Shown here: positions 8,976-17,661 of the stretch, one piece after another
Position numbering within the stretch: position 1 is the stretch's first letter
Layout of the letters: each line of letters starts with the position of its first letter
Source of the DNA: Oscillatoriales cyanobacterium
Lineage (GTDB): Bacteria > Cyanobacteriota > Cyanobacteriia > Cyanobacteriales > Laspinemataceae
Reading direction: 5' to 3'
Assembly: GCA_011390955.1 (NCBI GenBank)
Contig: JAABRM010000057.1
Coordinates: 1 to 46,767 of the forward strand
DNA length: 46,767 nucleotides
Notes under the pieces: generated by a model
The model's input: only the letters and a program-made list of their open reading frames with translations
Told to the model about the DNA's origin: nothing
Database searches by the model: none
Made by a program: the position numbers and the translations under genes

Positions 8976-9797
8976 ATGAATCCTTACGCTATTTTGCAGC
9001 AAACCCAACGAGAAAGAGTGAGCGATTCCCTTAAGGGATCCGCTGCGCGGAACCGCGCCTTTGTCCCGATTCTCAGCGATTGTGAATCTGCCCATCGTCT
9101 CTTAATACTAATTTGGTCACAATTAGGAGATTTTGATAGTTTAGAATATGCTTGGTGGTTGCAGCGAGAAGCGGCACAATTAAAATCCCAAGGAATTGCG
9201 ATTCGGGCCGTGGGAATTGGCGATCGCAATTCGGGATTAAAATTTTGTGAATATACGGGATTTCCCCCAGAGTGGCTATTTGTAGATCCCACTGCTGAAC
9301 TGCATCAACAATTAGAACTTTATCGGGGGTTATCGTTAAAAATTCCCGGTCTTTCCCCAGGGCAAAATGCCTGGATTAATTTAATGTTAATGTGTGCGGG
9401 AATTGCCAGTCCGGGAACTTTAGCCGAAGTGTTTCGCGGCTATCGGGGCGATCGCCAAGCCCCGCAATTAATCGGCGATGAAGAAGTGATTAAAGCGGCG
9501 CCATTACCACCTTTTAAAGGTTCGTTTTTCAACATGGCAGGAGGGACGGGTTTTCAGCGTCCTTTTGAATTAGCTACCCTGCGACTGAGAAACATGACGG
9601 AAGTGCTCAGTAATTGGCAAACTTATGTCCCCAATGCCGCTTATATGACCCAAAGGGGCGGCACTTTCTTATTTGATAATCAAGGAAATTTACTCTATGA
9701 ACATCGCGATCGCGGCATTCTCGGTTTTGCCGAAAATATGAGCCGTCCTCTGGCATTTTTATCTCTTGATTCAGAGGTGAAAACCGGAGTTAATTAA
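8976..9797 (+). CDS. Peroxiredoxin-like (AhpC/TSA) family protein with a short in-frame insert
   Basis: This 273-residue cyanobacterial thioredoxin-fold protein of the AhpC/TSA-2 group starts at ATG 8976 (MNPYAILQQTQRERVSD); an upstream in-frame GTG at 8910 would add an unconvincing leader. The central fold is recognisable in LLILIWSQLGDFDSLEYAW and in AIRAVGIGDRNSGLKFCEYTG, the latter with the candidate redox cysteine. Residues about 19-29 (LKGSAARNRAF) are encoded by a palindromic GC-rich sequence at 9029-9060 and look inserted into the otherwise smooth RVSD...VPILSDC segment. Role: probably peroxide defence or redox control; substrate unknown. Confidence 0.85.
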   Translation: MNPYAILQQTQRERVSDSLKGSAARNRAFVPILSDCESAHRLLILIWSQLGDFDSLEYAWWLQREAAQLKSQGIAIRAVGIGDRNSGLKFCEYTGFPPEWLFVDPTAELHQQLELYRGLSLKIPGLSPGQNAWINLMLMCAGIASPGTLAEVFRGYRGDRQAPQLIGDEEVIKAAPLPPFKGSFFNMAGGTGFQRPFELATLRLRNMTEVLSNWQTYVPNAAYMTQRGGTFLFDNQGNLLYEHRDRGILGFAENMSRPLAFLSLDSEVKTGVN

Positions 9798-9818
9798 CCA
9801 AAAAAATCACCCCTGAAA

Positions 9819-9883
9819 AGAAACCGGGTTTGTCCGACCATTTCTGCAACAAAACCGAAATTAAACAAAGAAACCCGGTTTCT
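9819..9883. repeat. GAAACCGGGTTT inverted repeat
   Basis: The arms AGAAACCGGGTTT and AAACCCGGTTTCT are separated by about 40 bp. It lies between the convergent ends of the peroxiredoxin-like and porin genes. The same arm sequence recurs at 32846, 34346 and 35293. Confidence 0.75.
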
Positions 9884-9913
9884 GACCCTCCGCCAATAAT
9901 TGACCCTAATTTT

Positions 9914-11584
9914 CTAGAAGAGGAAAATAGTGCGGATATTTCCCATCCAAATTGAATCGTTATCGGCGTTGTGTTCGGGATTAACAATCACCACAAAGCC
10001 CGGTTCAATCCCGATCTTATTATTGATCTGATAGCGATAAAAACCCTCAAAATGCCAAGCTGTATCTCGATCTTCAGGTCCGCTATCACTACTTGTCAGC
10101 TTCGGCGGCTGTCCTACCACAATTCCGGCCCGACTGCCTCTTGAGTCTAAGTTGGATGCGGCTAAAGTAACAGCCCAATTAAAAATTGTAGCTTCATCGC
10201 CCTTATTCACTCCAATTCCGGCAGCTTCAGCTTGAGCTAAAGTTAACCCAGCCCAACCCCCAAGAGTCAAGTTGGTATCGACGCGGTAGGAAGCTTGAAA
10301 ACCAAAGTGATTTGCTGAAGTAGCGGTTTGACCAAAGGGCTGATTCGCCAATTTGCTGCCAGTTTGCCCGGAAAGGAAAACTCGATCTCCAGGATTATAG
10401 GAATGGACATAAGTCAGACCAAAACGAAGATTATCTGTTGGCTTAATCGTCAGTTGTCCCAAGCTGGCAACGCTACCATTGAACAGCCCTTTTCCTGGAA
10501 TTGGTTGCTGGGCATTCGGCGCCAGATATCCCAGGGATAGATTAAAAGCGTTGCTCAGATTATAGGTGACAGTCGCCCCAGAACCTCCCAATCCTTGCCG
10601 ATAAATGGGATTAAATCGTCCAAAAGGGGAAAGAGCACCCGTGATTTCTGGCGTGAAGAATTCGTTGAAAGTGGGCAGATTGGCATTAAAACCACCGCCG
10701 ATCGCATCAATGTTAATCTGGAGATTTTCGCCCAGGGGAAAACGATAGAACATTTTCCCGTGTCTAACGTCGCCATTTGTGTCGAGATCGAAGGCCGAAC
10801 GAGTCATATTAGTTCCAGTTACATTGGCACCCAACGGCGTAGAATTGCCAGCCACCAAAAAGGTTTTTAACAAGTCGCGCCCGGTAAAGCTAGTATTAAG
10901 AATTAACCGAGTTCTGTATTGAAAAACGGTGTTTTCCTCGATATCGGAACCACTTCCATCAGCCTTTTTTCCTCCGATCGGCCCGGTCAGAAAAAAGCTG
11001 GCTTCCCCCTGAAGTTTGGTGGTGGAAGAGAACTGATTAGCCTCTAGAGAGTCGGTGATTCTTTCGATCGCGTCAACATCACGGCGTAGCATCGTCAATT
11101 CTCCGGCAAACTCTGCTTGTAAACGCTGCAATTCGGCTAAGTCTTCTGCATCGATATCCGTGCTGGCTTCTTGAATTAAGACTTGAATCTGCTTCAGACA
11201 TTCGCTTAAACCTGCGGCAAACTGGTAGCGGGTAATGGCGCGATTGCCGCGATAAGTTCCATCGGGAAAGGCAAGCAAACATCCGTATCGTTCAGCCAGG
11301 GACAGCAACGCCTGGAAAGCCCAATCCGTGGGGCGAACATCACTCAAATCATTGACGAAGTTGACTCGTTCCAGCGGTTCAGACTGTTGCTGAGACAGGT
11401 TTAGGGGATTGTATTGCTCAATTTGTTCCAGTATCAGAGTGCGTTCTGCCGGTGTTTCTTGAGCGTGAACCGAACGGGTCTGACTGAGCATCCCCAGACT
11501 GAACCAGAGGATCGCAGCAGCACTCACTAATAGAGGCTGGGGTGCCTGAGAAAGCCAAAATAGCCAAAACACTTTTAAAATCAT
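9914..11584 (-). CDS. Iron-uptake porin (SLH + OprB-type outer-membrane protein)
   Basis: This 556-residue cyanobacterial outer-membrane porin has a signal peptide at residues 1-41 (hydrophobic stretch LLVSAAAILWFSLGM, cleavage likely after SVHA). One SLH domain near 76-125 (DVRPTDWAFQALLSLAERYG, then PDGTYRGNRAITRYQFAAGL) would anchor it to peptidoglycan. A coiled-coil stretch spans about 140-175. An OprB-like beta-barrel follows to a C-terminal aromatic end (TIFLF), typical of outer-membrane proteins. Members of this family facilitate inorganic iron entry. A Fur-like palindrome lies upstream (11706-11727), consistent with iron repression. It is divergent from the zinc/metal transporter gene znuA. 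Confidence 0.92.
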   Translation of the reverse strand: MILKVFWLFWLSQAPQPLLVSAAAILWFSLGMLSQTRSVHAQETPAERTLILEQIEQYNPLNLSQQQSEPLERVNFVNDLSDVRPTDWAFQALLSLAERYGCLLAFPDGTYRGNRAITRYQFAAGLSECLKQIQVLIQEASTDIDAEDLAELQRLQAEFAGELTMLRRDVDAIERITDSLEANQFSSTTKLQGEASFFLTGPIGGKKADGSGSDIEENTVFQYRTRLILNTSFTGRDLLKTFLVAGNSTPLGANVTGTNMTRSAFDLDTNGDVRHGKMFYRFPLGENLQINIDAIGGGFNANLPTFNEFFTPEITGALSPFGRFNPIYRQGLGGSGATVTYNLSNAFNLSLGYLAPNAQQPIPGKGLFNGSVASLGQLTIKPTDNLRFGLTYVHSYNPGDRVFLSGQTGSKLANQPFGQTATSANHFGFQASYRVDTNLTLGGWAGLTLAQAEAAGIGVNKGDEATIFNWAVTLAASNLDSRGSRAGIVVGQPPKLTSSDSGPEDRDTAWHFEGFYRYQINNKIGIEPGFVVIVNPEHNADNDSIWMGNIRTIFLF

Positions 11585-11705
11585 TGATTTTTCGATTTTT
11601 TACACCATTGGTTTTGGGCAGGACATCAAGGGATTCATGGCGTGGCCAGATTAAGCGCCCAGCCCTTGACTTGTTTGCGTTGTCGAGAATCCCTCGAATC
11701 AGAAC

Positions 11706-11727
11706 GATTATAATAATCATTCTCATT
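11706..11727. promoter_or_regulatory. Fur-box-like site upstream of the iron-uptake porin
   Basis: On the minus strand it reads AATGAGAATGATTATTATAA, close to the GATAAT-hexamer arrangement of Fur boxes. It lies about 120 bp upstream of the porin ATG. A metal-dependent repressor site is inferred from sequence and gene context. Confidence 0.55.
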
Positions 11728-11904
11728 TTTGTCTAGCAAAAAAATAGTCCGGCAAGTCAGTCGATCGTCTACTTCAAGCATCCAGACCCCCCGTTTGGTG
11801 ACAAATAACCAGTAATTAATAAGCAATTCAAGAAATAATGGCCTTCAAGTCAAAAAAATATGACGGTATTGCATCTGAAAGATTTTTATGCCCTATCATG
11901 GAAA

Positions 11905-11917
11905 AATGATAATCATT
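11905..11917. promoter_or_regulatory. Zur/Fur-like operator of znuA
   Basis: Perfect 13-bp palindrome AATGATAATCATT, 23 bp before the chosen znuA ATG. The TGATAATnATTATCA-type core fits cyanobacterial Zur operators and also Fur boxes. Its position argues against extending the znuA coding region upstream to 11860. Confidence 0.65.
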
Positions 11918-11940
11918 CCCAGAAAATCGAGATATTCTCA

Positions 11941-12981
11941 ATGGACAATCAAGTGAAAAAGTCATATCGCTGGTCTGTGGTGGCGATCGCCCTGTGTTTG
12001 GGGGCAGCATTTCAAGGTTGCAGTCAGCCACCAGCCCCAAAAACTCAGGAAAAATTGGATATTACCGTGAGTATCTTGCCCCAGAAATATTTTGTAGAAC
12101 GCATTGGGGGCGAAAATGTGAACGTCAATGTCATGGTACAACCGGGAGATAGTCCACATACTTATGAACCGAAACCGCAGCAGTTGCGATCGCTTGCGGA
12201 AGCGGAAGCGTATTTGAGTATTGGTGTTTCTTTTGAAAAAGCTTGGATGGATCGACTCAAAGCCGCTAACCCGAAAATGCCAATTATTGATACGACCCAG
12301 GGAATGAAATTATTACCAATGGTTGCCCATCATCATGGAGAAGGGGGACACGAACACGAAGACGAACACGATGAAACCGGACATAAAGGTGAAGAAAAAG
12401 CGGCAGAAAAACTAAAAGAAAATCTCGATCCTCATGTTTGGCTGTCTCCTCAAAGGGTAAAAATTCAGGCACAAACAATTTATCAAACCTTGGTAGAACT
12501 CGATCCAGAAAATCAGGCTCAATATCAGGCTGCTTTAGACGAGTTTTTAGCAGATATCGAGCAACTTGATGCCGAAATTCGCCAAAGTTTGGCCGGAATT
12601 CAGCAACGAAAGTTTATGGTGTTTCATCCATCCTGGGGTTATTTTGCCGATGACTATGGACTAGAAATGATTTCCATCGAAGAGGGTGGACAAGAACCCA
12701 GTGCAGCGGAACTTGCCCAGTTAATTAGTCAGGCTAAAGCAGAAAATATTAGAGTGATTTTTGTGCAGCCAGAGTTTAGCACTAAAAGCGCCGAAACGAT
12801 TGCCCAAGAAATTAATGGTGAAGTGATAGCGATTAATCCCTTAATGTCCAATTGGCTAGAAGAAATGCAGCGGGTAACTCAAAAATTCGCTCGGGTACTC
12901 CGGGAAAATAGTGCGTTGGATATTCCCTTAATCATGGCTAACTCAAGATTGCTTGCTTCTGATGAGTTGGTATTGAGATAA
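11941..12981 (+). CDS. znuA: Metal (zinc) ABC transporter substrate-binding lipoprotein
   Basis: This 346-residue periplasmic cluster A-I/ZnuA-type solute-binding protein starts at ATG 11941, placed just after the palindromic operator; the frame stays open to 11860 without a better start. A lipoprotein signal ends at C27 (AAFQGC). The metal-site histidines are recognisable in SPHTYEPKP and LDPHVWLSP. A His/Asp/Glu-rich loop (HHHGEGGHEHEDEHDETGH) near residues 125-143 is the zinc-chaperone loop typical of ZnuA rather than MntC. It is followed after 45 bp by the ATPase gene znuC. No permease gene is present next to them. Confidence 0.92.
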   Translation: MDNQVKKSYRWSVVAIALCLGAAFQGCSQPPAPKTQEKLDITVSILPQKYFVERIGGENVNVNVMVQPGDSPHTYEPKPQQLRSLAEAEAYLSIGVSFEKAWMDRLKAANPKMPIIDTTQGMKLLPMVAHHHGEGGHEHEDEHDETGHKGEEKAAEKLKENLDPHVWLSPQRVKIQAQTIYQTLVELDPENQAQYQAALDEFLADIEQLDAEIRQSLAGIQQRKFMVFHPSWGYFADDYGLEMISIEEGGQEPSAAELAQLISQAKAENIRVIFVQPEFSTKSAETIAQEINGEVIAINPLMSNWLEEMQRVTQKFARVLRENSALDIPLIMANSRLLASDELVLR

Positions 12982-13026
12982 TTCCCTAGAACCGTTGCCG
13001 CATAAACCCTAACAACACTTAAACTT

Positions 13027-13827
13027 ATGATGACTACAACCATCGAGTCTGTAGAAAAAACCAATGTTGCCCTAGAAGCGATCGCGATCCAAAATCTTTG
13101 GGCGGGTTATAACGGGTATTCCGTCCTGGAAGATATCAATTTATCGGTGAAAGAATTGGATTTTGTTGGGCTAATTGGCCCCAATGGTGGCGGCAAAAGC
13201 ACATTATTAAAAGTGTTGCTGGGACTGCTGCCAATTACTAAAGGTGAGGTGAAAATTTTGGGGCGATCGATTAAACAAGGACGGCGATATATTGGCTATG
13301 TTCCCCAGGCCGTAGAATGCGATCGCAACTTTCCGATTAGTGTTTGGGATGTGGTAAAAATGGGGCGGTTGGGCAAACGCGGCATCTTTCAACCTTACAA
13401 TGCTAAAGATAATGAAATTGTCGCCAATGCTTTAAGAAATGTAGATATGCTCCATTTGCGCGATCGCACCATTGGGGACTTATCTGGAGGCCAAAGACAA
13501 CGGGTTTATATTGCCCGTGCCTTAGCCACAGAACCGCAAATATTACTATTAGATGAACCCACCGCCAGTGTAGACCCCCAAGTCCGCTCTAATATTTATG
13601 AATTACTCCAAAAATTAAATCAATCCATCACGATTTTAATGATTTCCCATGATATGGGCGTCATTTCTTCTTATGTGAAAACTGTGGGCTGTCTAAATCG
13701 GCGCTTATTCTATCACAATGACAGAGAAATTAAACCGGAAATGCTCGAAGCGGCTTATCAATGTCCCATTGATTTAATTGCCCACGGAGTCCCCCACCGG
13801 GTTTTTCCTCCCCACAAGCATATTTAA
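13027..13827 (+). CDS. znuC: Metal (zinc) ABC transporter ATP-binding protein
   Basis: This 266-residue cytoplasmic ABC ATPase has Walker A GPNGGGKST (51-59), Q-loop near YVPQAVECDRNFP, signature LSGGQRQRV near 155-163, Walker B ILLLDEPTASVD and switch His in MISHDMG. The PQA..D..FP..V.DVV.MGR segment is typical of the ZnuC/MntA group. The start may be ATG 13027 or the second ATG at 13030. It is probably co-transcribed with znuA under the palindromic operator. The expected membrane subunit znuB is missing: 400 bp of simple repeats follow and then an unrelated convergent gene. Confidence 0.93.
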   Translation: MMTTTIESVEKTNVALEAIAIQNLWAGYNGYSVLEDINLSVKELDFVGLIGPNGGGKSTLLKVLLGLLPITKGEVKILGRSIKQGRRYIGYVPQAVECDRNFPISVWDVVKMGRLGKRGIFQPYNAKDNEIVANALRNVDMLHLRDRTIGDLSGGQRQRVYIARALATEPQILLLDEPTASVDPQVRSNIYELLQKLNQSITILMISHDMGVISSYVKTVGCLNRRLFYHNDREIKPEMLEAAYQCPIDLIAHGVPHRVFPPHKHI

Positions 13828-13839
13828 GAGATAGGCCCG

Positions 13840-14226
13840 CCGTCGGCAGGGGAGCGGGGGAGCAGGGGAAGCCGTCGTCGTGTAGGGTGTAGGGTGTAGG
13901 GAAGAGGGAATAATTGATAATTGACAATTGATAATTGATAATTTGGTTAATTGTCAATTATCAATTGTTAATTGTTAATTTTCCCCCCACACCCTACACC
14001 CTACACCCTATTAAAATTGACAATTGATAATTGATAATTGATAATTTGGTTAATTGTCAATTATCAATTGTTAATTGTTAATTTTCCCCCCACACCCTAC
14101 ACCCTACACCCTATTAAAATTGATAATTGATAATTGATAATTGATAATTTTGTTAATTGTCAATTATCAATTGTTAATTGTTAATTTCCCCCCCCACACC
14201 CTACACCCTACACCGATGGCGGCCCT
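13840..14226. repeat. Repeat block after znuC: three units of about 100 bp
   Basis: Three similar units (from about 13911, 14016 and 14120) each hold TTGATAAT direct repeats, then TTAATTGTCAATTATCAATTG, which can fold back on the preceding part, then ACACCCTACACCCTACACCC. The GTGTAGG/CACCCTA motif also occurs at 18607, 37619 and 42126. At 14213-14224 the last copy is interrupted by CCGATGGCGGCC. The whole 400-bp interval between znuC and the next gene contains nothing else. Confidence 0.9.
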
Positions 14227-14227
14227 A

Positions 14228-14710
14228 TTAAAGATGATTATTCGCCCAAACCATAAATGATGACAGGTCATAGACCGCGAAGAGATTGGGGTTGGAGTGA
14301 ACTTGTTCTTTTAACCAGGCGATCGCCCCTGGTTTCATGCCGCCTCCATCAATCAAAACTATGGCTGGGACGGGATAACGTTTCTCAATATTTAAATTCA
14401 CATAAGGCAGCTTTTCATCCACCGATCCGCCACTTTGCTGCCACTTACATTCAATAATCAATCCCTTCGGGTATTTCTCGGCATCAATCAGATAGAAATC
14501 CACAAAAATATCGGTGTGGTAAATGCCCAATCCGATATAAACCTGCTTGGCATATCTTTTGGGGTTTTCATGGCTATTCAGCAACCAAGTTAATCGCTGT
14601 TTTTTGGGCAGATTAGGACAAATGGGGACATAACCATGACCGTCGAGTACAGCAGCGACAGTATTTTCTAAAACATTACCCGATTGATTCGCCCTAGCAC
14701 CTGCGGTCAT
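14228..14710 (-). CDS. PD-(D/E)XK nuclease-superfamily protein
   Basis: This 160-residue protein appears to be a small restriction-endonuclease-like enzyme. The N-terminus MTAGARANQSGNVLENTVA resembles the opening helix of type II restriction enzymes of this fold. DIFVDFYL near 69-76 would supply the metal-binding Asp and GLIIECKWQ near 83-91 is the E-x-K core; NIEKRYPVPAIVLIDGGG follows as a core strand. No methyltransferase is adjacent, so a restriction-modification role is not shown; it may be a solitary nuclease. ATG start at 14710. Confidence 0.75.
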   Translation of the reverse strand: MTAGARANQSGNVLENTVAAVLDGHGYVPICPNLPKKQRLTWLLNSHENPKRYAKQVYIGLGIYHTDIFVDFYLIDAEKYPKGLIIECKWQQSGGSVDEKLPYVNLNIEKRYPVPAIVLIDGGGMKPGAIAWLKEQVHSNPNLFAVYDLSSFMVWANNHL

Positions 14711-14780
14711 GGTTATTTCCGGTTAAAGATTTAATAGATTCATTTTAGCTTTTTGCCGATACGAGAAATTATTTTAATGG

Positions 14781-15605
14781 CTATTTTAATGGCCACCAGG
14801 AAACTTTATCTCTCGTGGCACTATAGACGGCTTTTAACGCTTCTGGATCCATCACTTCGACTAAATCCCCGGATGCATCACTATCTTTGATCGCGTTTAA
14901 TAGACCAATCTGCTGCATCCCTTTTAATACTTGTTCCACGGTCCGCTGATTCAGTTGACAAGCGCGGGCGATCGCATCCACCGGCAAATCGAAAGTATAA
15001 GTGTGATTCGCGGTGGGTTGGTTGCCCAGTTCTCGTTCCTGGTAAATCAGGGCACGCAGGAGGGCGGCTACGGCTTGCGGGGGGTAGCTACTACAGTTGA
15101 GCAGATGATATTGAAATTTCGTCCGCAGTTCAAATAACCGATGATAGCGATCGCGGAAAGTCTCGTTTTCCTGATAAATCCGCTGCACAGTCTCCAGGGG
15201 AATTTTGATCGCTTGAGTGGTTTTGTACGCTTCCACCAGACTGGGAAAAGCCCGGTACGCCATCCCATAACTAAACGGTAAATTTCTCATGCCAAAGCAT
15301 CCCCCCGGATAGCTAATGGCAATAATCCGGTCAAGGGGAGTGCTGCGGGTAATCACCAGCCCCTCATCCAGAATCACGTACAACACATCCAGATATTCAT
15401 CGGGCAAGTAAGCGGTGTAAATCGGACGGTTGGAAAACAATTTCTCGATTTTCAGGCTTTCCGGCGGCAGATAGTCTCTCAGCCACGCTTCATCTAAGCC
15501 TCGAAATAAAAAGTTTTGCTGGATCAGATGCTCCAACAGATTGGGTTCTTGCTGTTTGGCTCGTTTTGCCATCCCTGCAACCTTGCTGAATCTCCCTTCC
15601 ATCAT
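14781..15605 (-). CDS. Crp/Fnr-family transcriptional regulator (CysR-like by position)
   Basis: This 274-residue protein has an N-terminal cyclic-nucleotide-binding-like beta-roll (about residues 30-150, including VLYVILDEGLVITRSTP and ISYPGGCFGM) and a C-terminal winged helix (about 205-250, LPVDAIARACQLNQRTVEQV). The effector is unknown. It is transcribed away from the sulfate transporter operon across a 137-bp intergenic region with a perfect palindrome. A Crp-family regulator, CysR, sits with the sulfate permease genes in Synechococcus, so sulfur-responsive control of sbpA-cysTWA is the likely role. Start ATG 15605; the next ATG 15602 is equally possible. Confidence 0.85.
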   Translation of the reverse strand: MMEGRFSKVAGMAKRAKQQEPNLLEHLIQQNFLFRGLDEAWLRDYLPPESLKIEKLFSNRPIYTAYLPDEYLDVLYVILDEGLVITRSTPLDRIIAISYPGGCFGMRNLPFSYGMAYRAFPSLVEAYKTTQAIKIPLETVQRIYQENETFRDRYHRLFELRTKFQYHLLNCSSYPPQAVAALLRALIYQERELGNQPTANHTYTFDLPVDAIARACQLNQRTVEQVLKGMQQIGLLNAIKDSDASGDLVEVMDPEALKAVYSATRDKVSWWPLK

Positions 15606-15632
15606 GGCATAAAGCCCGATACCTTACATTTT

Positions 15633-15652
15633 TTTTGAAAAAGTTTTCAAAA
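15633..15652. promoter_or_regulatory. Candidate operator between the Crp-family gene and sbpA
   Basis: Perfect inverted repeat TTTTGAAAA-AG-TTTTCAAAA located between the two divergent starts and ending 4 bp before a candidate sbpA -35 box. Its size and position suit a dimeric Crp-family regulator, but it differs from the classical TGTGA-N6-TCACA site. Confidence 0.5.
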
Positions 15653-15656
15653 TGTA

Positions 15657-15685
15657 TTGCAAAACATTTGAACTTGATGTACAAT
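15657..15685 (+). promoter_or_regulatory. Candidate sigma-70-type promoter of sbpA
   Basis: TTGCAA (15657-15662), a 17-bp spacer and TACAAT (15680-15685) lie about 57 bp before the sbpA ATG, next to the palindrome at 15633-15652. Confidence 0.4.
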
Positions 15686-15742
15686 TCAATTATAAGGTAA
15701 AACGCTGACAAACATCCGTGACCTGTCAGCGGAGAAACAACC

Positions 15743-16792
15743 ATGCAGAAATCCTTACGCTTTAGCAGTTGGGTCTTGGTCGGATTATTGGCCAGTGGCG
15801 CGATCGCTGCTTGCAGTAACTCCGGGCAACAAGCCACCCAAGACGGCAATACCGCCAAACCCGTGACCCTAACCTTGGTTTCCTACGCGGTGACTCAAAG
15901 TGCTTATGAAAAAATCATTCCTAAATTCGCCCAAAAGTGGGAAGCGGAAACCGGACAGAAAGTTGAGTTTAATCAAAGCTACGCCGGATCTGGTTCTCAA
16001 ACTAGGGCGGTCATTGATGGCTTAGAAGCCGATGTGGTGGCTCTTGCGTTAGCGATGGATACGCAGAAAATTGAAAAAGCCGGACTGATTGACCCCGGAT
16101 GGGAGCAAGAATTCCCCAATGAGTCGATCGTGCATAAATCTGTAGCGGCGATCGTCAAACGGGATGAAAACGTCAAAGTCAGCCAGTGGTCTGATTTAGC
16201 CAGTGACGAGATCCAAGTCATCACCGCCAACCCCAAAACCTCTGGGGGCGCCCGCTGGAACTTCCTCGCCCTTTGGGGGGCTGTGACCCAAGCGGGAGGA
16301 ACTGCCCAAGAAGCGGAAACCTTTGTGGAAACAGTCTTTAAAAATGTGCCCCTGTTACCAAAAGATGCCCGGGAAGCCAGCGATGTTTTCTACAAACAAG
16401 GACAAGGAAATATCCTGATTAATTATGAAAATGAGTTAATTTTAGCCCAACAAAAAGGAGAAAAACAACCTTACTTTGTGCCAACCGATTACAATATTTC
16501 TATTGATAGTCCCGTAGCCGTTGTCGATAAAAATGTTGACAAACATGGCACCAGAAAAGCCGCTGAAGCGTTTGTGGCATTTCTCTTTACTCCCGAAGCC
16601 CAGAGGGAATTTGCTCAAGTGGGATTTCGTCCCGTAGATCCTAATGTGGCGACAGAATTTACCAGTCTATATCCCAAAATTGATAAGTTATTTACGGTCA
16701 AAGATTTAGGCGGTTGGGCAGAAATTCAAAAGCAATTTTTTGATGATGGGGCGATTTTTGATAAAATCTTAACTCAAGCGGGCAAATCTTAA
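15743..16792 (+). CDS. sbpA: Sulfate ABC transporter substrate-binding protein
   Basis: This 349-residue periplasmic sulfate/thiosulfate-binding protein is the first gene of a complete importer. It has a lipoprotein-like signal with Cys24 (SGAIAACSN). Sbp-family motifs are visible: SYAVTQSAYEKIIPKF at the start, NQSYAGSGSQTRAVIDGLEADVV, NPKTSGGARWNFLALWG and the C-terminal FRPVDP. Length is normal for the family. The gene is followed closely by cysT and cysW. A promoter candidate and palindrome upstream, plus the divergent Crp-family gene, suggest sulfur-dependent regulation. Confidence 0.95.
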   Translation: MQKSLRFSSWVLVGLLASGAIAACSNSGQQATQDGNTAKPVTLTLVSYAVTQSAYEKIIPKFAQKWEAETGQKVEFNQSYAGSGSQTRAVIDGLEADVVALALAMDTQKIEKAGLIDPGWEQEFPNESIVHKSVAAIVKRDENVKVSQWSDLASDEIQVITANPKTSGGARWNFLALWGAVTQAGGTAQEAETFVETVFKNVPLLPKDAREASDVFYKQGQGNILINYENELILAQQKGEKQPYFVPTDYNISIDSPVAVVDKNVDKHGTRKAAEAFVAFLFTPEAQREFAQVGFRPVDPNVATEFTSLYPKIDKLFTVKDLGGWAEIQKQFFDDGAIFDKILTQAGKS

Positions 16793-16842
16793 ATGCTGCA
16801 ATGCATAAATCTTGGCATAACTATTTATAAATGGGAGAAAAT

Positions 16843-17661
16843 ATGATGCCAACCCAAATATCTAAAATTTCCCTACCTTGGGTAGTTCTGCTGAGTTATT
16901 TAGTGGTGATGCTGTTGCTACCGATCGCCGCTTTAATCACCAAATCCCTCACATTAGGAATCGGTGAATTTTGGCGCATTGCCACCCAGCCGATCGCCTT
17001 ATCTGCTTATGAAGTAACCTTTATTACTGCATTAGCCGCAGGCATCATTAATGGCTTCATGGGCACCCTGGTGGCTTGGGTATTAGTCCGCTATAATTTT
17101 CCCGGCAAAAAAATCATTGATGCGGCGGTTGATTTACCCTTTGCCTTACCCACTTCCGTAGCGGGTTTAGTGTTAGCAACGGTGTACAGCGATCGCGGTT
17201 GGATTGGACAACTCTTTGCCCCCTTTGGCATCAAAATCGCCTTTACTCGTTTAGGAGTTTTTGTCGCCATGTTGTTTATTTCCTTGCCCTTTGTAGTGAG
17301 AACTTTACAGCCGGTATTACAGGAAATGGAACAGGAAATCGAAGAAGCCGCCTGGTCTTTAGGGGCTTCGCAATGGCAAACCTTTCGCCGGGTGATTCTG
17401 CCCCCATTAATTCCGCCAATTTTAACCGGAATTGCCCTAGGTTTTTCCCGCGCTGTGGGAGAATATGGTTCAGTAGTAATTGTCTCGTCTAATATCCCTT
17501 TCCGCGATTTAATTGCGCCAGTGTTAGTGTTTCAAAGACTAGAACAATACGACTATGCCGGGGCAACGGCGATCGGTACAGTATTGTTAATTGTGTCATT
17601 AATTCTGTTATTGGTGATTAATTTCTTGCAACAGTGGGGCCGTCGTTATGCAGTCCGCTAA
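16843..17661 (+). CDS. cysT: Sulfate ABC transporter permease CysT
   Basis: This inner-membrane subunit of the sulfate importer has 272 residues from ATG 16843, with about six transmembrane helices. The EAA loop that contacts the ATPase is visible as [28 protein letters not shown] at 16833-16840 is the ribosome-binding site, so the in-frame ATG at 16831, which overlaps that site, is less likely. The 3' end overlaps cysW by 14 bp, indicating translational coupling. Confidence 0.94.
   Translation: MMPTQISKISLPWVVLLSYLVVMLLLPIAALITKSLTLGIGEFWRIATQPIALSAYEVTFITALAAGIINGFMGTLVAWVLVRYNFPGKKIIDAAVDLPFALPTSVAGLVLATVYSDRGWIGQLFAPFGIKIAFTRLGVFVAMLFISLPFVVRTLQPVLQEMEQEIEEAAWSLGASQWQTFRRVILPPLIPPILTGIALGFSRAVGEYGSVVIVSSNIPFRDLIAPVLVFQRLEQYDYAGATAIGTVLLIVSLILLLVINFLQQWGRRYAVR

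Noticed and set aside
10595-10870. 91-codon plus-strand frame opposite the iron porin
   Set aside because: It is a shadow of a convincing porin gene; no family or ribosome-binding site.
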